From Halpernia sp048269545 (GTDB taxonomy: Bacteria; Bacteroidota; Bacteroidia; Flavobacteriales; Weeksellaceae), in the NCBI RefSeq assembly GCF_048269545.1, contig NZ_JBLXIJ010000001.1, positions 434,001 through 498,000 on the forward strand: a stretch of DNA of 64,000 nucleotides. Direction: 5' to 3'. Within the stretch, counting starts at the first letter, position 1. Each line of letters starts with the position of its first letter. The notes beneath the pieces were generated by a model that saw only the letters and a list, made by a program, of their open reading frames with translations, made no database searches and had not been told where the DNA came from. The translations under genes were made by a program, and so were the position numbers. Shown here one piece after another: positions 33,584 to 41,411 of the stretch.

Positions 33584-34608
33584 TCACAATCGATTTCTCA
33601 AAAACCATTCCACGAAGATTTTTATGCCATTTTGGAAGTTTGTTTGCGGCGCAAATTTTAAGAGTTTTTTGGCTTTAGAAATATCGGCATTTGTTCTTTT
33701 CACATCTCCTTGCTGCATGGGAAGTTGTTTTATTTCAGCCTTTAGATTTAGTGCATTTTCTAAAGTGGAAATCATTTCCTTTAATGTAATCACTTCACTT
33801 TCACCTAGATTAATGATTTCAAATACATTTTCATTTTCTTCTAAATAAACGATGGATTTTAAAACACCATCAATAATATCATCAATAAAAGTATAATCTC
33901 TTGCAGTTGAACCGTCTCCAAAAAATGGAATTTCTTCGCCGTTTGATATTAATTTAGAAAATTTATGAATAGCTAAATCTGGTCTTTGTCTCGGTCCATA
34001 AACCGTAAAAAAACGGAGCTGAATCATATTAATTTGATATAAATTATGGTAAACGTGACCCAAAATTTCAATACATTTCTTAGTTGCAGCATAAGGCGAA
34101 ATAGGGAAATCTACACAATCAGATTCTGAGAAGGAATTTTTTGTACTATTTCCATAAACACTAGAAGAAGACGCACAAACAAATCTCTTAATATTAAATT
34201 TTTCGCAAAGTTCGTAAAGATTTTGAGTACCTTTTATATTCACTTCTTGATATTCTAAAGGTCTTTCTATAGAGGGGCGGACTCCGGCCAAAGCCGCGAG
34301 ATGATAATTAAATCAATTTTATGAAATTTAAAAATCTCCTCTAAACCTTCATAATCTCTGATGTCTTGATAGTAAAGATAATAGTTAATATTAATTAAAT
34401 TTTTTAATTTTTCAATATCAGAATTCTTATTTTTAAAAGTGAAATTATCGGTATTTCCAATAGATTCGAGTGTATTTTTTATTTTGATTTTATAATCATA
34501 GAAATCATCAAAATTGTCAATGTTAATGACAGAATGTCCTTTTTTTAAAAGTTGTTCTATTAAATGTGAACCGATAAAACCACTTCCGCCCGTTACGAGA
34601 TAATTCAT
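33584..34608 (-). pseudogene. NAD-dependent sugar-nucleotide epimerase (UDP-glucuronate 4-epimerase-like), frameshifted
   Basis: Two frames together make one extended SDR epimerase of about 340 residues. The first starts at the ATG at 34608, MNYLVTGGSGFIGSHLIEQ, with the Gly-rich NAD site, and runs to KIDLII. The second resumes with LAALAGVRPSIERPLEYQ and includes SSSSVYG, catalytic YAATK, VYGPRQRPD and LPMQQGDVKRTNADISKA, which point to UDP-glucuronate or UDP-GlcNAc 4-epimerases. The break is at about 34300-34306 and would be repaired by adding one base before ATCTCGCG. Both halves are otherwise well conserved, so the mutation is recent or a sequencing error. Confidence 0.8.
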
Positions 34609-34683
34609 AATTGAAATTGAGAACACAAAATTAAGAAAAACAAAACGTAAAAAGTACGCTTTTACCACAGTTATAAAAATTTC

Positions 34684-34815
34684 ACCGCAAAAGAAACAAA
34701 AGATTTTACGTTTTTAAAATATTTCAAAAGTTTGCAAAAAGTCACTTAAATTTTTTTGCTTTTGCTACCTTTTGATTTGCTTAATTTTTTTTTGCGCTTT
34801 TGCCTTTTTTGCGGT
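34684..34815. repeat. Dispersed ACC(A/G)CAAAAG element, copy 2
   Basis: Terminal inverted arms ACCGCAAAA (34684-34692) and TTTTGCGGT (34807-34815) enclose about 115 bases of T/A-rich sequence with repeated TTTTGC and GCAAAA words. The left end resembles 21941-21959. It carries no ORF and looks like a non-coding interspersed element. Confidence 0.5.
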
Positions 34816-34868
34816 AAAAATATGCGTTGTGCGTTTCAAAATTCTTATTTTTACCAAAATTAAATCAA

Positions 34869-35666
34869 ATGAAATTCTCCGGGCAACTTTTAAAAATGAT
34901 TACTGAAAATGGGAAACCGATTCAATATTATCTCAACCTTTCCGGCGATTTAGTTCACGTCAACAAATTATTTGATAAAAAAATAAGACTAAAACATATC
35001 GGTTATGAATGTGTGAATTGCGGGAAAAACCAGAAAGTCTACCGAATGGGATTTTGCAAAAACTGCTTTTTTGAATCACCTTATGCGAGTGAAACAATCA
35101 TAAGACCAGAACTTTCAACCGCACATTTGGGAATTGGTGAGCGCGATCTTGCCGTGGAAGAAAGCATTCAGCTAAAACCGCACGTTGTTTATTTGGCTTA
35201 CACTGGAGACGTCAAAGTTGGCGTTACGCGGGAATCTCAAATTCCCACACGTTGGATTGATCAAGGTGCGACTTTCGCTTTAGAAATTGCCAGAACCAAA
35301 AACCGTTATGAAGCCGGAATGATAGAAGTTGCAATGAAAGAACATTTAGCGGATAAAACCAATTGGCGGAAAATGCTGCAGGATGATTTTGAAGATGATT
35401 TGGATTTAAAAGATTTTAGAAATAAGGTTAAAGAATATTTTCCCGAAGAATTTAAAAATTTCTACTTTGATGAAGGCCACGTTGAGCGTTTGGATTTTCC
35501 TTATGAAGCGCCGGAAAAAATCACTTCTTTTACATTAGATAAAAACCCGGAATTTGAAGGAATTTTAAAAGGAATAAAAGGGCAATATCTTTATTTTGAA
35601 GGGGGAAATTTTATAAATATCCGAGGTCATGAAGGTTTTGTGGTGGAATTGGAAGTGGAGAAATAG
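34869..35666 (+). CDS. DUF2797-family zinc-ribbon protein
   Basis: From the ATG at 34869 (MKFSGQLLKMITENG) it has 265 residues. A four-cysteine zinc ribbon is visible (ECVNCGKNQKVYRMGFCKNC). It is followed by HVVYLAYTGDVKVGVTRESQ and PTRWIDQGA, which is characteristic of DUF2797. The second block resembles the start of GIY-YIG nuclease folds (YLAYTG, KVGVTR), but whether it is active is unknown. It is monocistronic; the upstream 200 bases hold a dispersed repeat, and no clear terminator follows. Confidence 0.85.
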   Translation: MKFSGQLLKMITENGKPIQYYLNLSGDLVHVNKLFDKKIRLKHIGYECVNCGKNQKVYRMGFCKNCFFESPYASETIIRPELSTAHLGIGERDLAVEESIQLKPHVVYLAYTGDVKVGVTRESQIPTRWIDQGATFALEIARTKNRYEAGMIEVAMKEHLADKTNWRKMLQDDFEDDLDLKDFRNKVKEYFPEEFKNFYFDEGHVERLDFPYEAPEKITSFTLDKNPEFEGILKGIKGQYLYFEGGNFINIRGHEGFVVELEVEK

Positions 35667-35704
35667 ATTATTTTTAAACCTTATTTTCCCTTTTTATAAG
35701 TGTT

Positions 35705-35769
35705 TTTGTCATTCCATAGGAAACTAAATGCTGCTTTCTTTTGGCGTTGAAATTCTCAAGAGTGACAAA
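35705..35769. repeat. Palindromic intergenic element with TTTGTCATTC ends
   Basis: TTTGTCATTC (35705-35714) and GAGTGACAAA (35760-35769) are inverted repeats with one mismatch across 65 bases, between converging genes. I recall elements beginning TGTCATTC as common short repeats in flavobacterial genomes. This copy appears degenerate and non-coding. Confidence 0.45.
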
Positions 35770-35827
35770 TTTTCTGTAATTTTTTCCTTTTAGTGAATTG
35801 CTTTAATTTTCTTCTATTTAAATTATT

Positions 35828-36127
35828 TTAAACATAAGAGTTCAATAAACCCGTCAAGCGATTCACATCATGAACGCCGCTTTCTTTATAAAGCAATTCT
35901 CCATTTTTAAAAACCGCTAAAGTCGGAACACCGCGAACGCCGTATTGCGCGGCAATCGCTGGATATTGATCGATGTCAATTTTTATAATTCTGGCTTTTT
36001 CGCCTACATTTTCTTTTACCGTATTTAAAACGGAAGATTGCACTTTGCATGGACCGCACCAAGTTGCGAAAAAATCAATTAGAACGGGACGTTCAGATTG
36101 TATCAATTCTTGAAATTTTGTTGACAT
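35828..36127 (-). CDS. trxA: Thioredoxin
   Basis: At 99 residues from the ATG at 36127 (MSTKFQELIQSERPVLIDFF), this is a single cytosolic thioredoxin fold with active site WCGPC (C24, C27) and the cis-Pro loop RGVPTLAVF. The frame is open further upstream to 36241, but that extension overlaps the neighbouring gene and does not resemble a signal peptide. It is the last gene of the sulfur operon and may reduce protein or enzyme persulfides made by the rhodanese domains (inference). A repeat-like ATCTC tract lies in its leader. Confidence 0.93.
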   Translation of the reverse strand: MSTKFQELIQSERPVLIDFFATWCGPCKVQSSVLNTVKENVGEKARIIKIDIDQYPAIAAQYGVRGVPTLAVFKNGELLYKESGVHDVNRLTGLLNSYV

Positions 36128-36131
36128 TTTT

Positions 36132-36170
36132 TGGAGATATGAGATTAAAGATTTGAGAAGAGAGACTGAA
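36132..36170 (-). repeat. ATCT-rich degenerate tandem tract in the thioredoxin leader
   Basis: On the minus strand this reads as repeated TCTC, AATCTTTAATCTC and ATATCTCC directly before the start codon. It resembles tracts at 37631-37674 and 44805-44838. Confidence 0.4.
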
Positions 36171-36191
36171 AAGCAATTTTTATATTTAATT

Positions 36192-36386
36192 TTATTTCTT
36201 TTCAGTAAAAGGAACTGCACAATTTCCTGAAGCACAACCAAGTTTAAAAATTGCCATTCCTGCGTAATAAATTCCGATTAAACCCATCCACCAAACCTGG
36301 TCTTTTATGGCTAAACCGATAAAGAATAAACCACCAATTAAATAAATAATTCGGCGTAAATCCCAACTAAATAAATGCTTTTTCAT
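36192..36386 (-). CDS. DUF2892/YgaP-like small membrane protein
   Basis: At 64 residues, this has two hydrophobic segments (IIYLIGGLFFIGLAI at about 13-27 and WWMGLIGIYYAGMAIF at about 32-47), then GCASGNCAVP with two cysteines near the C-terminus. The DUF2892 family often occurs fused to or beside rhodaneses, as here, where it follows the rhodanese gene by 4 bases. A role in moving or sensing sulfur compounds at the membrane is inferred from context. Confidence 0.8.
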   Translation of the reverse strand: MKKHLFSWDLRRIIYLIGGLFFIGLAIKDQVWWMGLIGIYYAGMAIFKLGCASGNCAVPFTEKK

Positions 36387-36390
36387 TTTC

Positions 36391-36705
36391 TTATTTTAAT
36401 ATTTTTTGTTCCAAACTTTTCCAACCTCCTCCATTATGAACTTCAATAAACCCATTTTTTTCTAAAATAGATTTTGCAGAAGCACTTCGCATTCCGCTTG
36501 CACAACAAGTGATTATAGGTTTATTTTTATTTAATTGATTCAAATTTTGAGATAAATTTTGCAATGGAATATTTTTAGAATTTCTAATATGACCACCATT
36601 GAATTCTGTTTCTGTACGTACATCTACAATTTGCGCACCGTTTTTCATTAATTCTGGGAAACTTACCGTGTTTCCACCAAAAAGATTTTTAAAAAATTCT
36701 ATCAT
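36391..36705 (-). CDS. Single-domain rhodanese (sulfurtransferase)
   Basis: At 104 residues, this has a single rhodanese fold with IVDVRTETEFNGGHIRNSKN and active loop CCASGMR. C68 is the persulfide-carrying Cys and R73 closes the six-residue loop. No signal peptide is evident, though the N-terminus MIEFFKNLF is hydrophobic. It starts one base after the methyltransferase stop, so the genes are translationally close. It probably shuttles sulfane sulfur within the operon's pathway. Confidence 0.92.
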   Translation of the reverse strand: MIEFFKNLFGGNTVSFPELMKNGAQIVDVRTETEFNGGHIRNSKNIPLQNLSQNLNQLNKNKPIITCCASGMRSASAKSILEKNGFIEVHNGGGWKSLEQKILK

Positions 36706-36706
36706 T

Positions 36707-37330
36707 TTAAGTTAATTTTTGAAGGTTGATAAACAATTCCATTCCTTGTCTTTCCGAAATGCTTTTCACAGATTCTTCCATTTTTATAATTTCAAAATAT
36801 TTTTTAAAAATAAATTGATATTCCGCAGAACTTCCGCCAAAAGGCGGACCTTTTTGTTCAAAGTTTCGATTAAACAAAAGACCAATTATTTTACCATTTT
36901 CCGCTAATAATTCTGCAGTTTTCTTGGCGTATTGATTTCTGTTGATTGTGGGAATGGCGCAGAAAAAAGTTTGTTCAATTATAAAATCATAATTTCCTTC
37001 ATGTTGAAAAAAGTCTTCGCTGAAAATCTTTATTTCTTTATTATTTTTAAATTTTTTATTCAAAATATCACATGCTTTTGGAGAAATATCAATAATAGAA
37101 ATATCTGTAAAACCTTCTTCTAAGAGAAACTCTGCTTCATAAGCATTTCCACAACCTGGAATTAAAATTCTTATATTTTTATCTGCAATTTTTTTAAAAT
37201 ATGAAGCAATTGCAGGCGAAACAAAGCCAATATCCCATCCAATTTTTTGATTTAGCCATTTTTCATTCCAATAATTTTGGTCTAAAAGTTCACCTTCTTT
37301 TACGGTTCCGCAACTTACTATATTTTTCAA
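36707..37330 (-). CDS. TPMT-family S-adenosylmethionine-dependent thiol methyltransferase
   Basis: At 207 residues, the N-terminal NYWNEKWLNQKIGWDIG is the signature of thiopurine methyltransferase-like proteins. The SAM site is ILIPGCGNAYEAEFL, followed by IEQTFFCAIP and GPPFGGSSAEY. The TTG at 37330, one base after the cupin stop, is the start because no ATG is near and the N-terminal motif needs it. Given its place among persulfide genes, it may methylate sulfide or small thiols as a detoxification step. That substrate is inference; selenium or tellurium compounds are alternatives. Confidence 0.85.
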   Translation of the reverse strand: MKNIVSCGTVKEGELLDQNYWNEKWLNQKIGWDIGFVSPAIASYFKKIADKNIRILIPGCGNAYEAEFLLEEGFTDISIIDISPKACDILNKKFKNNKEIKIFSEDFFQHEGNYDFIIEQTFFCAIPTINRNQYAKKTAELLAENGKIIGLLFNRNFEQKGPPFGGSSAEYQFIFKKYFEIIKMEESVKSISERQGMELFINLQKLT

Positions 37331-37331
37331 T

Positions 37332-37625
37332 TTACAATTCTTGAGTTAATAGAAAAAGATTTTCATCCATTAAACCTGTTACTTCGTGCTCCACATTTAC
37401 TGGAATTTCATAAGTGTCAAATGTTTTAAAATGGTGATTTTGATTCTCAATATTAAAATTAATCTCACCTTTGAGTACAATAAGCATCGTTGGAAATGCT
37501 GCTTTGTGTTTACTTAAAATGCCATTTTTCCCTAATGCAACTGCAAATTGTTTTACTTTCTCCGTTTTTTTAATGATTGTAACTTCTGGTTTATTCGTCC
37601 AGTTTTTATTTTCTATAATGTTCAT
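37332..37625 (-). CDS. Small cupin-like protein
   Basis: At 97 residues, this is a single cupin-type barrel pattern: TMLIVLKGEINFNIENQNHH, then TYEIPVNVEHEVTG. The usual first cupin motif with two His and a Glu is only partly present, with one clear His in each motif, so metal binding is uncertain. It lies between the persulfide dioxygenase and the methyltransferase in the same operon. The leader is a TAGATTTT tandem tract. The function is unknown. Confidence 0.7.
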   Translation of the reverse strand: MNIIENKNWTNKPEVTIIKKTEKVKQFAVALGKNGILSKHKAAFPTMLIVLKGEINFNIENQNHHFKTFDTYEIPVNVEHEVTGLMDENLFLLTQEL

Positions 37626-37630
37626 TTTAA

Positions 37631-37674
37631 TTAGATTTTAGACTTGAGATTTTAGATTTTAGATTTGAGACTTG
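37631..37674 (-). repeat. AATCT-type degenerate tandem tract in the cupin gene leader
   Basis: On the minus strand it reads as successive TCTAAAATC, TCTCAAATC and AAGTCTC units just upstream of the cupin ATG. The period is about 7-8. Related tracts precede miaB (44805-44838) and trxA (36132-36170), in the same orientation relative to the gene. Confidence 0.5.
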
Positions 37675-37744
37675 AAAATTTAAAAAATTACTTATAAAAG
37701 TTTTTACTTTTATTTTAGAATTTCAGAGACTTTAAGTTAAATCA

Positions 37745-39151
37745 TTATAGTGTTTTCGATTGGCAAACAAAATTACTTTTAGGGATGGAAGTTTCTTTTA
37801 TTTTATTAAAACCACCTTCAATTTCCGCGAAATTTCTAATGCCGCGACTTTGCAAGATACTTGCTGCAATCATACTTCTGTAACCTCCCGCACAATGAAT
37901 GAAAAATTTATCTTCAGAATTTATTGTGTAAATCCATTCAGAGATATTAGAAAGAGGTTTGCTAAAAGCTTCATTTACGTGCGCTGCTTCATACTCAGAT
38001 TCTTTTCGAACATCGATTACTATTGAATTATCTTTATATTGATTTTCAAAATCTTCTGCCGAAATTCGGTTAACTTTATCTACTTCTTTTCCAGAATTTT
38101 TCCAAGCTTCAAAACTTCCTTTTAAATAACCGATTACATTATCAAAACCAACTCTAGAAAGTCGTGTAATTACTTCTTCTTCTGTGTTTTCATCTGAAAT
38201 TAATAAAATCGGATGTTTTACATCAACTAACATAGAACCAACCCATGGTGCGAAATCTCCTTTTAAACCAATGTTAATCGCGTTTGGAACAAATCCTTTG
38301 TAAAAATCTGCTGCACTTCTGGTGTCTAAAATTACAGCGTTAGTTTCTTGTGCAACCATTTCAAAATCTTCTACTGAAATTGGATTTTTTCCTTTATTTA
38401 AAACCGTTTCGAAACTTTCGTAACCGCCTTTATTCATCGCCACATTCATACCGAAATATTTTGGTGGCGCAGTTAAACCATCCAAAACTTCTTTTATAAA
38501 ACTTTCTTTATTGGGTTGATTTAAAGCATAATTTGTTTTCTTTTGATTTCCCAAAGTATCCACTGTTTCTTTTTGCATATTTTTTCCGCAAGCAGAACCT
38601 GCTCCATGAGCTGGATAAACAACAACTTCGTCCGCTAAAGGTTTTATTTTTGTTTCTAAACTTTCATAAAGCATTCCAGCTAAATCTTCCCTTGTAATAC
38701 TTCCAATTTTTTGTGCTAAATCTGGTCTTCCAACATCGCCTAAAAATAAAGTGTCACCAGAAAAAATGGCAGTGTTTTTTCCGTTTTCATCTATTACTAA
38801 ATAAGTGCAACTTTCTAAAGTATGACCTGGAGTATGAAGTACTTTTATTTTAATTTTTCCAATATTGAAAATTTGTTCATCTTTCGCTACAATAACTTCA
38901 AAATTAGTTTCTGAAGTTGGTCCATAAACAATTGAAGCGCCCGTTGATTTTGCTAAATCTACGTGACCCGAAACAAAATCTGCATGGAAATGGGTTTCAA
39001 AAATATATTTTAAAGTTACGCCGTCTTTTTCTAATCGATCTAAATAGGGTTGAATTTCGCGCAATGGATCCACAATTGCAGCTTCATTTTCTGAGACAAT
39101 GTAATATGCGCCTTGTGCGAGACAACCGGTATATATTTGTTCTATTTTCAT
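37745..39151 (-). CDS. MBL-fold persulfide dioxygenase fused to two rhodanese domains
   Basis: At 468 residues, the N-terminal metallo-beta-lactamase fold (about 1-230) has THFHADFVSGH with H54, H56, D58 and H63, and HTPGHTLES plus SGDTLFLGDVGRPD, as in ETHE1-type persulfide dioxygenases. A first rhodanese domain (about 265-360) lacks an active Cys (LISDENTEEE at the loop). A second (about 375-460) has HCAGGYRS with the catalytic Cys. The fusion should oxidise glutathione-like or protein persulfide to sulfite. The adjacent TauE half-protein may export the product. Confidence 0.93.
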   Translation of the reverse strand: MKIEQIYTGCLAQGAYYIVSENEAAIVDPLREIQPYLDRLEKDGVTLKYIFETHFHADFVSGHVDLAKSTGASIVYGPTSETNFEVIVAKDEQIFNIGKIKIKVLHTPGHTLESCTYLVIDENGKNTAIFSGDTLFLGDVGRPDLAQKIGSITREDLAGMLYESLETKIKPLADEVVVYPAHGAGSACGKNMQKETVDTLGNQKKTNYALNQPNKESFIKEVLDGLTAPPKYFGMNVAMNKGGYESFETVLNKGKNPISVEDFEMVAQETNAVILDTRSAADFYKGFVPNAINIGLKGDFAPWVGSMLVDVKHPILLISDENTEEEVITRLSRVGFDNVIGYLKGSFEAWKNSGKEVDKVNRISAEDFENQYKDNSIVIDVRKESEYEAAHVNEAFSKPLSNISEWIYTINSEDKFFIHCAGGYRSMIAASILQSRGIRNFAEIEGGFNKIKETSIPKSNFVCQSKTL

Positions 39152-39166
39152 AAAAATTTTTTAAAA

Positions 39167-39547
39167 TTATTTTAAAGCTTTATCTAAAAACAACATTTTT
39201 AAAGAAATGGCCAAAAGCAAAATCGCGAATATTTTTTTTAAAGTCGCTTGTGGAATTTGGTTCGCAAATTTCCCGCCAAAATAACCACCCACTAAAAAAC
39301 CGACGGCTAAAATTCCTGCAACTTTAAAATCTACAGTTCCTTCTTTATAATATTGCCATGCTGCAAGTGCGCCAATTGGTGGAACCATCATTAATAAAGT
39401 CGTTCCTTGTGCGGTTTGTTGTGAAAATCCCAATAATAAAACCAAAGCAGGAATAATTAAAACGGCTCCTCCAATTCCTAAAAGTCCGCTTAAAACGCCT
39501 GCAACAATTCCGATGATTATCACAAAAAAAATTTGATGTGTTTCCAT
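39167..39547 (-). CDS. TauE/SafE-family half-size anion exporter
   Basis: At 126 residues, this has four hydrophobic segments: VIIIGIVAGVLSGLLGIGGA, LIIPALVLLLGF, IGALAAWQYY and FAILLLAISLKMLFL. It starts with the TauE repeat motif GLLGIGGAVLIIPAL. It is one repeat of the usual two-repeat family, so it may function as a dimer; such half-size members occur in Bacteroidota. It is the first gene of the sulfur operon and stops 15 bases before the persulfide dioxygenase. Sulfite or thiosulfate export is inferred from context. Confidence 0.85.
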   Translation of the reverse strand: METHQIFFVIIIGIVAGVLSGLLGIGGAVLIIPALVLLLGFSQQTAQGTTLLMMVPPIGALAAWQYYKEGTVDFKVAGILAVGFLVGGYFGGKFANQIPQATLKKIFAILLLAISLKMLFLDKALK

Positions 39548-39592
39548 TTTTTTTAATTTAAATATTTCTCAGTTGGTTTTGTAATTTACGAA

Positions 39593-39609
39593 GTATTTAA
39601 TATTAATAC
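39593..39609. promoter_or_regulatory. Palindrome upstream of the sulfur operon
   Basis: GTATT (39593-39597) and AATAC (39605-39609) flank TAATATT, itself near-palindromic, 46 bases upstream of the TauE gene. It lies between the divergent sulfur operon and HerA-like gene. It could be an operator for a sulfide or persulfide sensor. The rest of 39548-39818 is AT-rich with no gene. Confidence 0.3.
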
Positions 39610-39818
39610 AAAATTGCGATTTAAAAATTAAAATTTATATAATCTAAATCACATTTAATAATTTAATTTTAATTTCTCCTAAAAATTTAAAACAAGAAAA
39701 TTTTTAATGCGCAAAATTAATATTATCAAAGTTTAACGTAAATCAGTTTGTGTTTAAAAATAAAAAATTTAAAGTTTATTTTAATTTTACATAAATTTAA
39801 ACTTTCAAAACAATCCAC

Positions 39819-41339
39819 ATGGCGAACAAAGAAAAATTTATTCAGGAATTAACAACGAGATACACTTCAAAAGGTGAATTTATAACTTTAGGAAAAGCAA
39901 TGCTCGATGGAGAAGTTGTGAAAGAAGTCGATATAAATATTCCTTTAAAAACTATTAACAGACATGGCCTAATTGCAGGTGCGACCGGAACAGGAAAAAC
40001 CAAAACCTTGCAAGTTTTCGCAGAACAATTGTCACATAAAGGAATTCCAAGTTTAGTTTTGGACGTAAAAGGTGATTTTTCTGGAATTGCAGAACCCGGT
40101 TCCGACATTCCAATTATAAAAGACAGATATGCTAAAACTGGATTGCCTTATAAAGCACAAAGTTTCCCAGTAGAATTAATGACAATTTCGGGAGAAAAAG
40201 GAGTAAAACTTCGCGCCACTGTAACGGAATTTGGACCTTTGCTTTTAAGTAAAATTTTAAATTTAAATGATACACAAAGTAGCATTATGTCTATTGTTTT
40301 TAAATATTCAGATGATAAAGGTTTGCCGTTAATTGATTTAGAAGATTTAAAAAAACTTTTACAATTTTTAACTGATAATGACCAAGGAAAAGCAGATTTA
40401 AAACAAAATTACGGTTCTATTTCGCCCGCTTCTTTGGGTGCGATTTTACGCTCAATTGTCGCTTTAGAACAACAAGGCGCAACAGAATTTTTCGGAGAAC
40501 CCAGTTTTGATGTCAATGATTTGTTGAAAACTCGCGACGGAAAAGGCGTTGTCAATATTTTGAGAGTGGGAAATATTCAAAGTCAACCACAACTGTTTTC
40601 TACCTTTATGCTTTCTCTTTTTGCGGAAATTTATATGACTTTTCCTGAAGAAGGCGATACTGGAAAACCAAAATTTGTAATGTTTATTGATGAAGCTCAT
40701 CTAATTTTTAATGAAGCTTCAAAAACTTTATTAGCGCAAATTGAAACGATGGTAAAACTCATTCGCTCAAAAGGTGTCGGAATTTATTTTATTACGCAAG
40801 TTCCAGGCGACGTTCCTGAAAACGTTTTAAGCCAACTGGGTATGAAAATTCAGCATGCTTTGCGAGGTTTTACAGCAAACGACAGAAAAGAAATAAGTAA
40901 AGCGGTAGAAAATTATCCAATAACAGAATATTATAACGCAGGTCAATTGATTCAAAATCTGGGAATTGGTGAAGCATTTATCACGGCATTGGATGAAAAA
41001 GGAATTCCGACGCCGTTGGTTCATACTTTTTTAATTTCTCCCGAAAGTAGAATGGACGTTTTATCTGACGCAGAAGTTTCAACTTTAACGAGTAATTCTG
41101 CTTTAGTTCAAAAATATGAACAAACAGTTAATAAAGATTCTGCGTACGAAATGCTTACAAATAGAATGGAACAAGCGGTACAAGAAGCTGCTCCTTCTGT
41201 AAAAGCAACCGTTACGAAAGCACAACCGAGTGTTTTGCAAGAAGTGATTGGAAGCCGCGCTGGACAAAACTTTATGTCAACTTTGGCGCGAGAAGGCGCA
41301 AAATTTGTTTTGGGAATGTTAACTGGAAAGAGAAGATAA
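39819..41339 (+). CDS. HerA-like ATPase (DUF853 family)
   Basis: At 506 residues, this is a P-loop ATPase of the HerA/FtsK group. Walker A is GATGTGKT (54-61), and Walker B is KFVMFIDEAHLIF near 290. VDVKGDFSGIAEPG and IYFITQVPGDVPENVL are typical of DUF853 helicase-like proteins. The C-terminal 60 residues are low-complexity Ala/Gln/Val and end in basic GKRR. It differs from defence-associated HerA partners: no adjacent SIR2 or nuclease gene is in the same transcript, since a strong terminator follows. The biological role is unknown. Confidence 0.9.
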   Translation: MANKEKFIQELTTRYTSKGEFITLGKAMLDGEVVKEVDINIPLKTINRHGLIAGATGTGKTKTLQVFAEQLSHKGIPSLVLDVKGDFSGIAEPGSDIPIIKDRYAKTGLPYKAQSFPVELMTISGEKGVKLRATVTEFGPLLLSKILNLNDTQSSIMSIVFKYSDDKGLPLIDLEDLKKLLQFLTDNDQGKADLKQNYGSISPASLGAILRSIVALEQQGATEFFGEPSFDVNDLLKTRDGKGVVNILRVGNIQSQPQLFSTFMLSLFAEIYMTFPEEGDTGKPKFVMFIDEAHLIFNEASKTLLAQIETMVKLIRSKGVGIYFITQVPGDVPENVLSQLGMKIQHALRGFTANDRKEISKAVENYPITEYYNAGQLIQNLGIGEAFITALDEKGIPTPLVHTFLISPESRMDVLSDAEVSTLTSNSALVQKYEQTVNKDSAYEMLTNRMEQAVQEAAPSVKATVTKAQPSVLQEVIGSRAGQNFMSTLAREGAKFVLGMLTGKRR

Positions 41340-41366
41340 AAATCTAAATTAAATAATTTAAAAATT

Positions 41367-41402
41367 ACGCTGCAAATTATTTATAAATTTGCAGCGTTTT
41401 TA
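41367..41402 (+). terminator. Terminator after the HerA-like gene, overlapping a -7 box
   Basis: ACGCTGCAAATT (41367-41378) pairs perfectly with AATTTGCAGCGT (41386-41397) over 7 bases and runs into T. Its right arm contains TAAATTTG (41384-41391), matching TAnnTTTG, 20 bases before the next ATG, so terminator and promoter may share bases. Confidence 0.88.
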
Positions 41403-41411
41403 AATAAGAAA

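Noticed and set aside
36128..36241. N-terminal extension of thioredoxin
   Set aside because: It overlaps the DUF2892-like gene and is not a signal peptide; the 99-residue form matches normal thioredoxin length.
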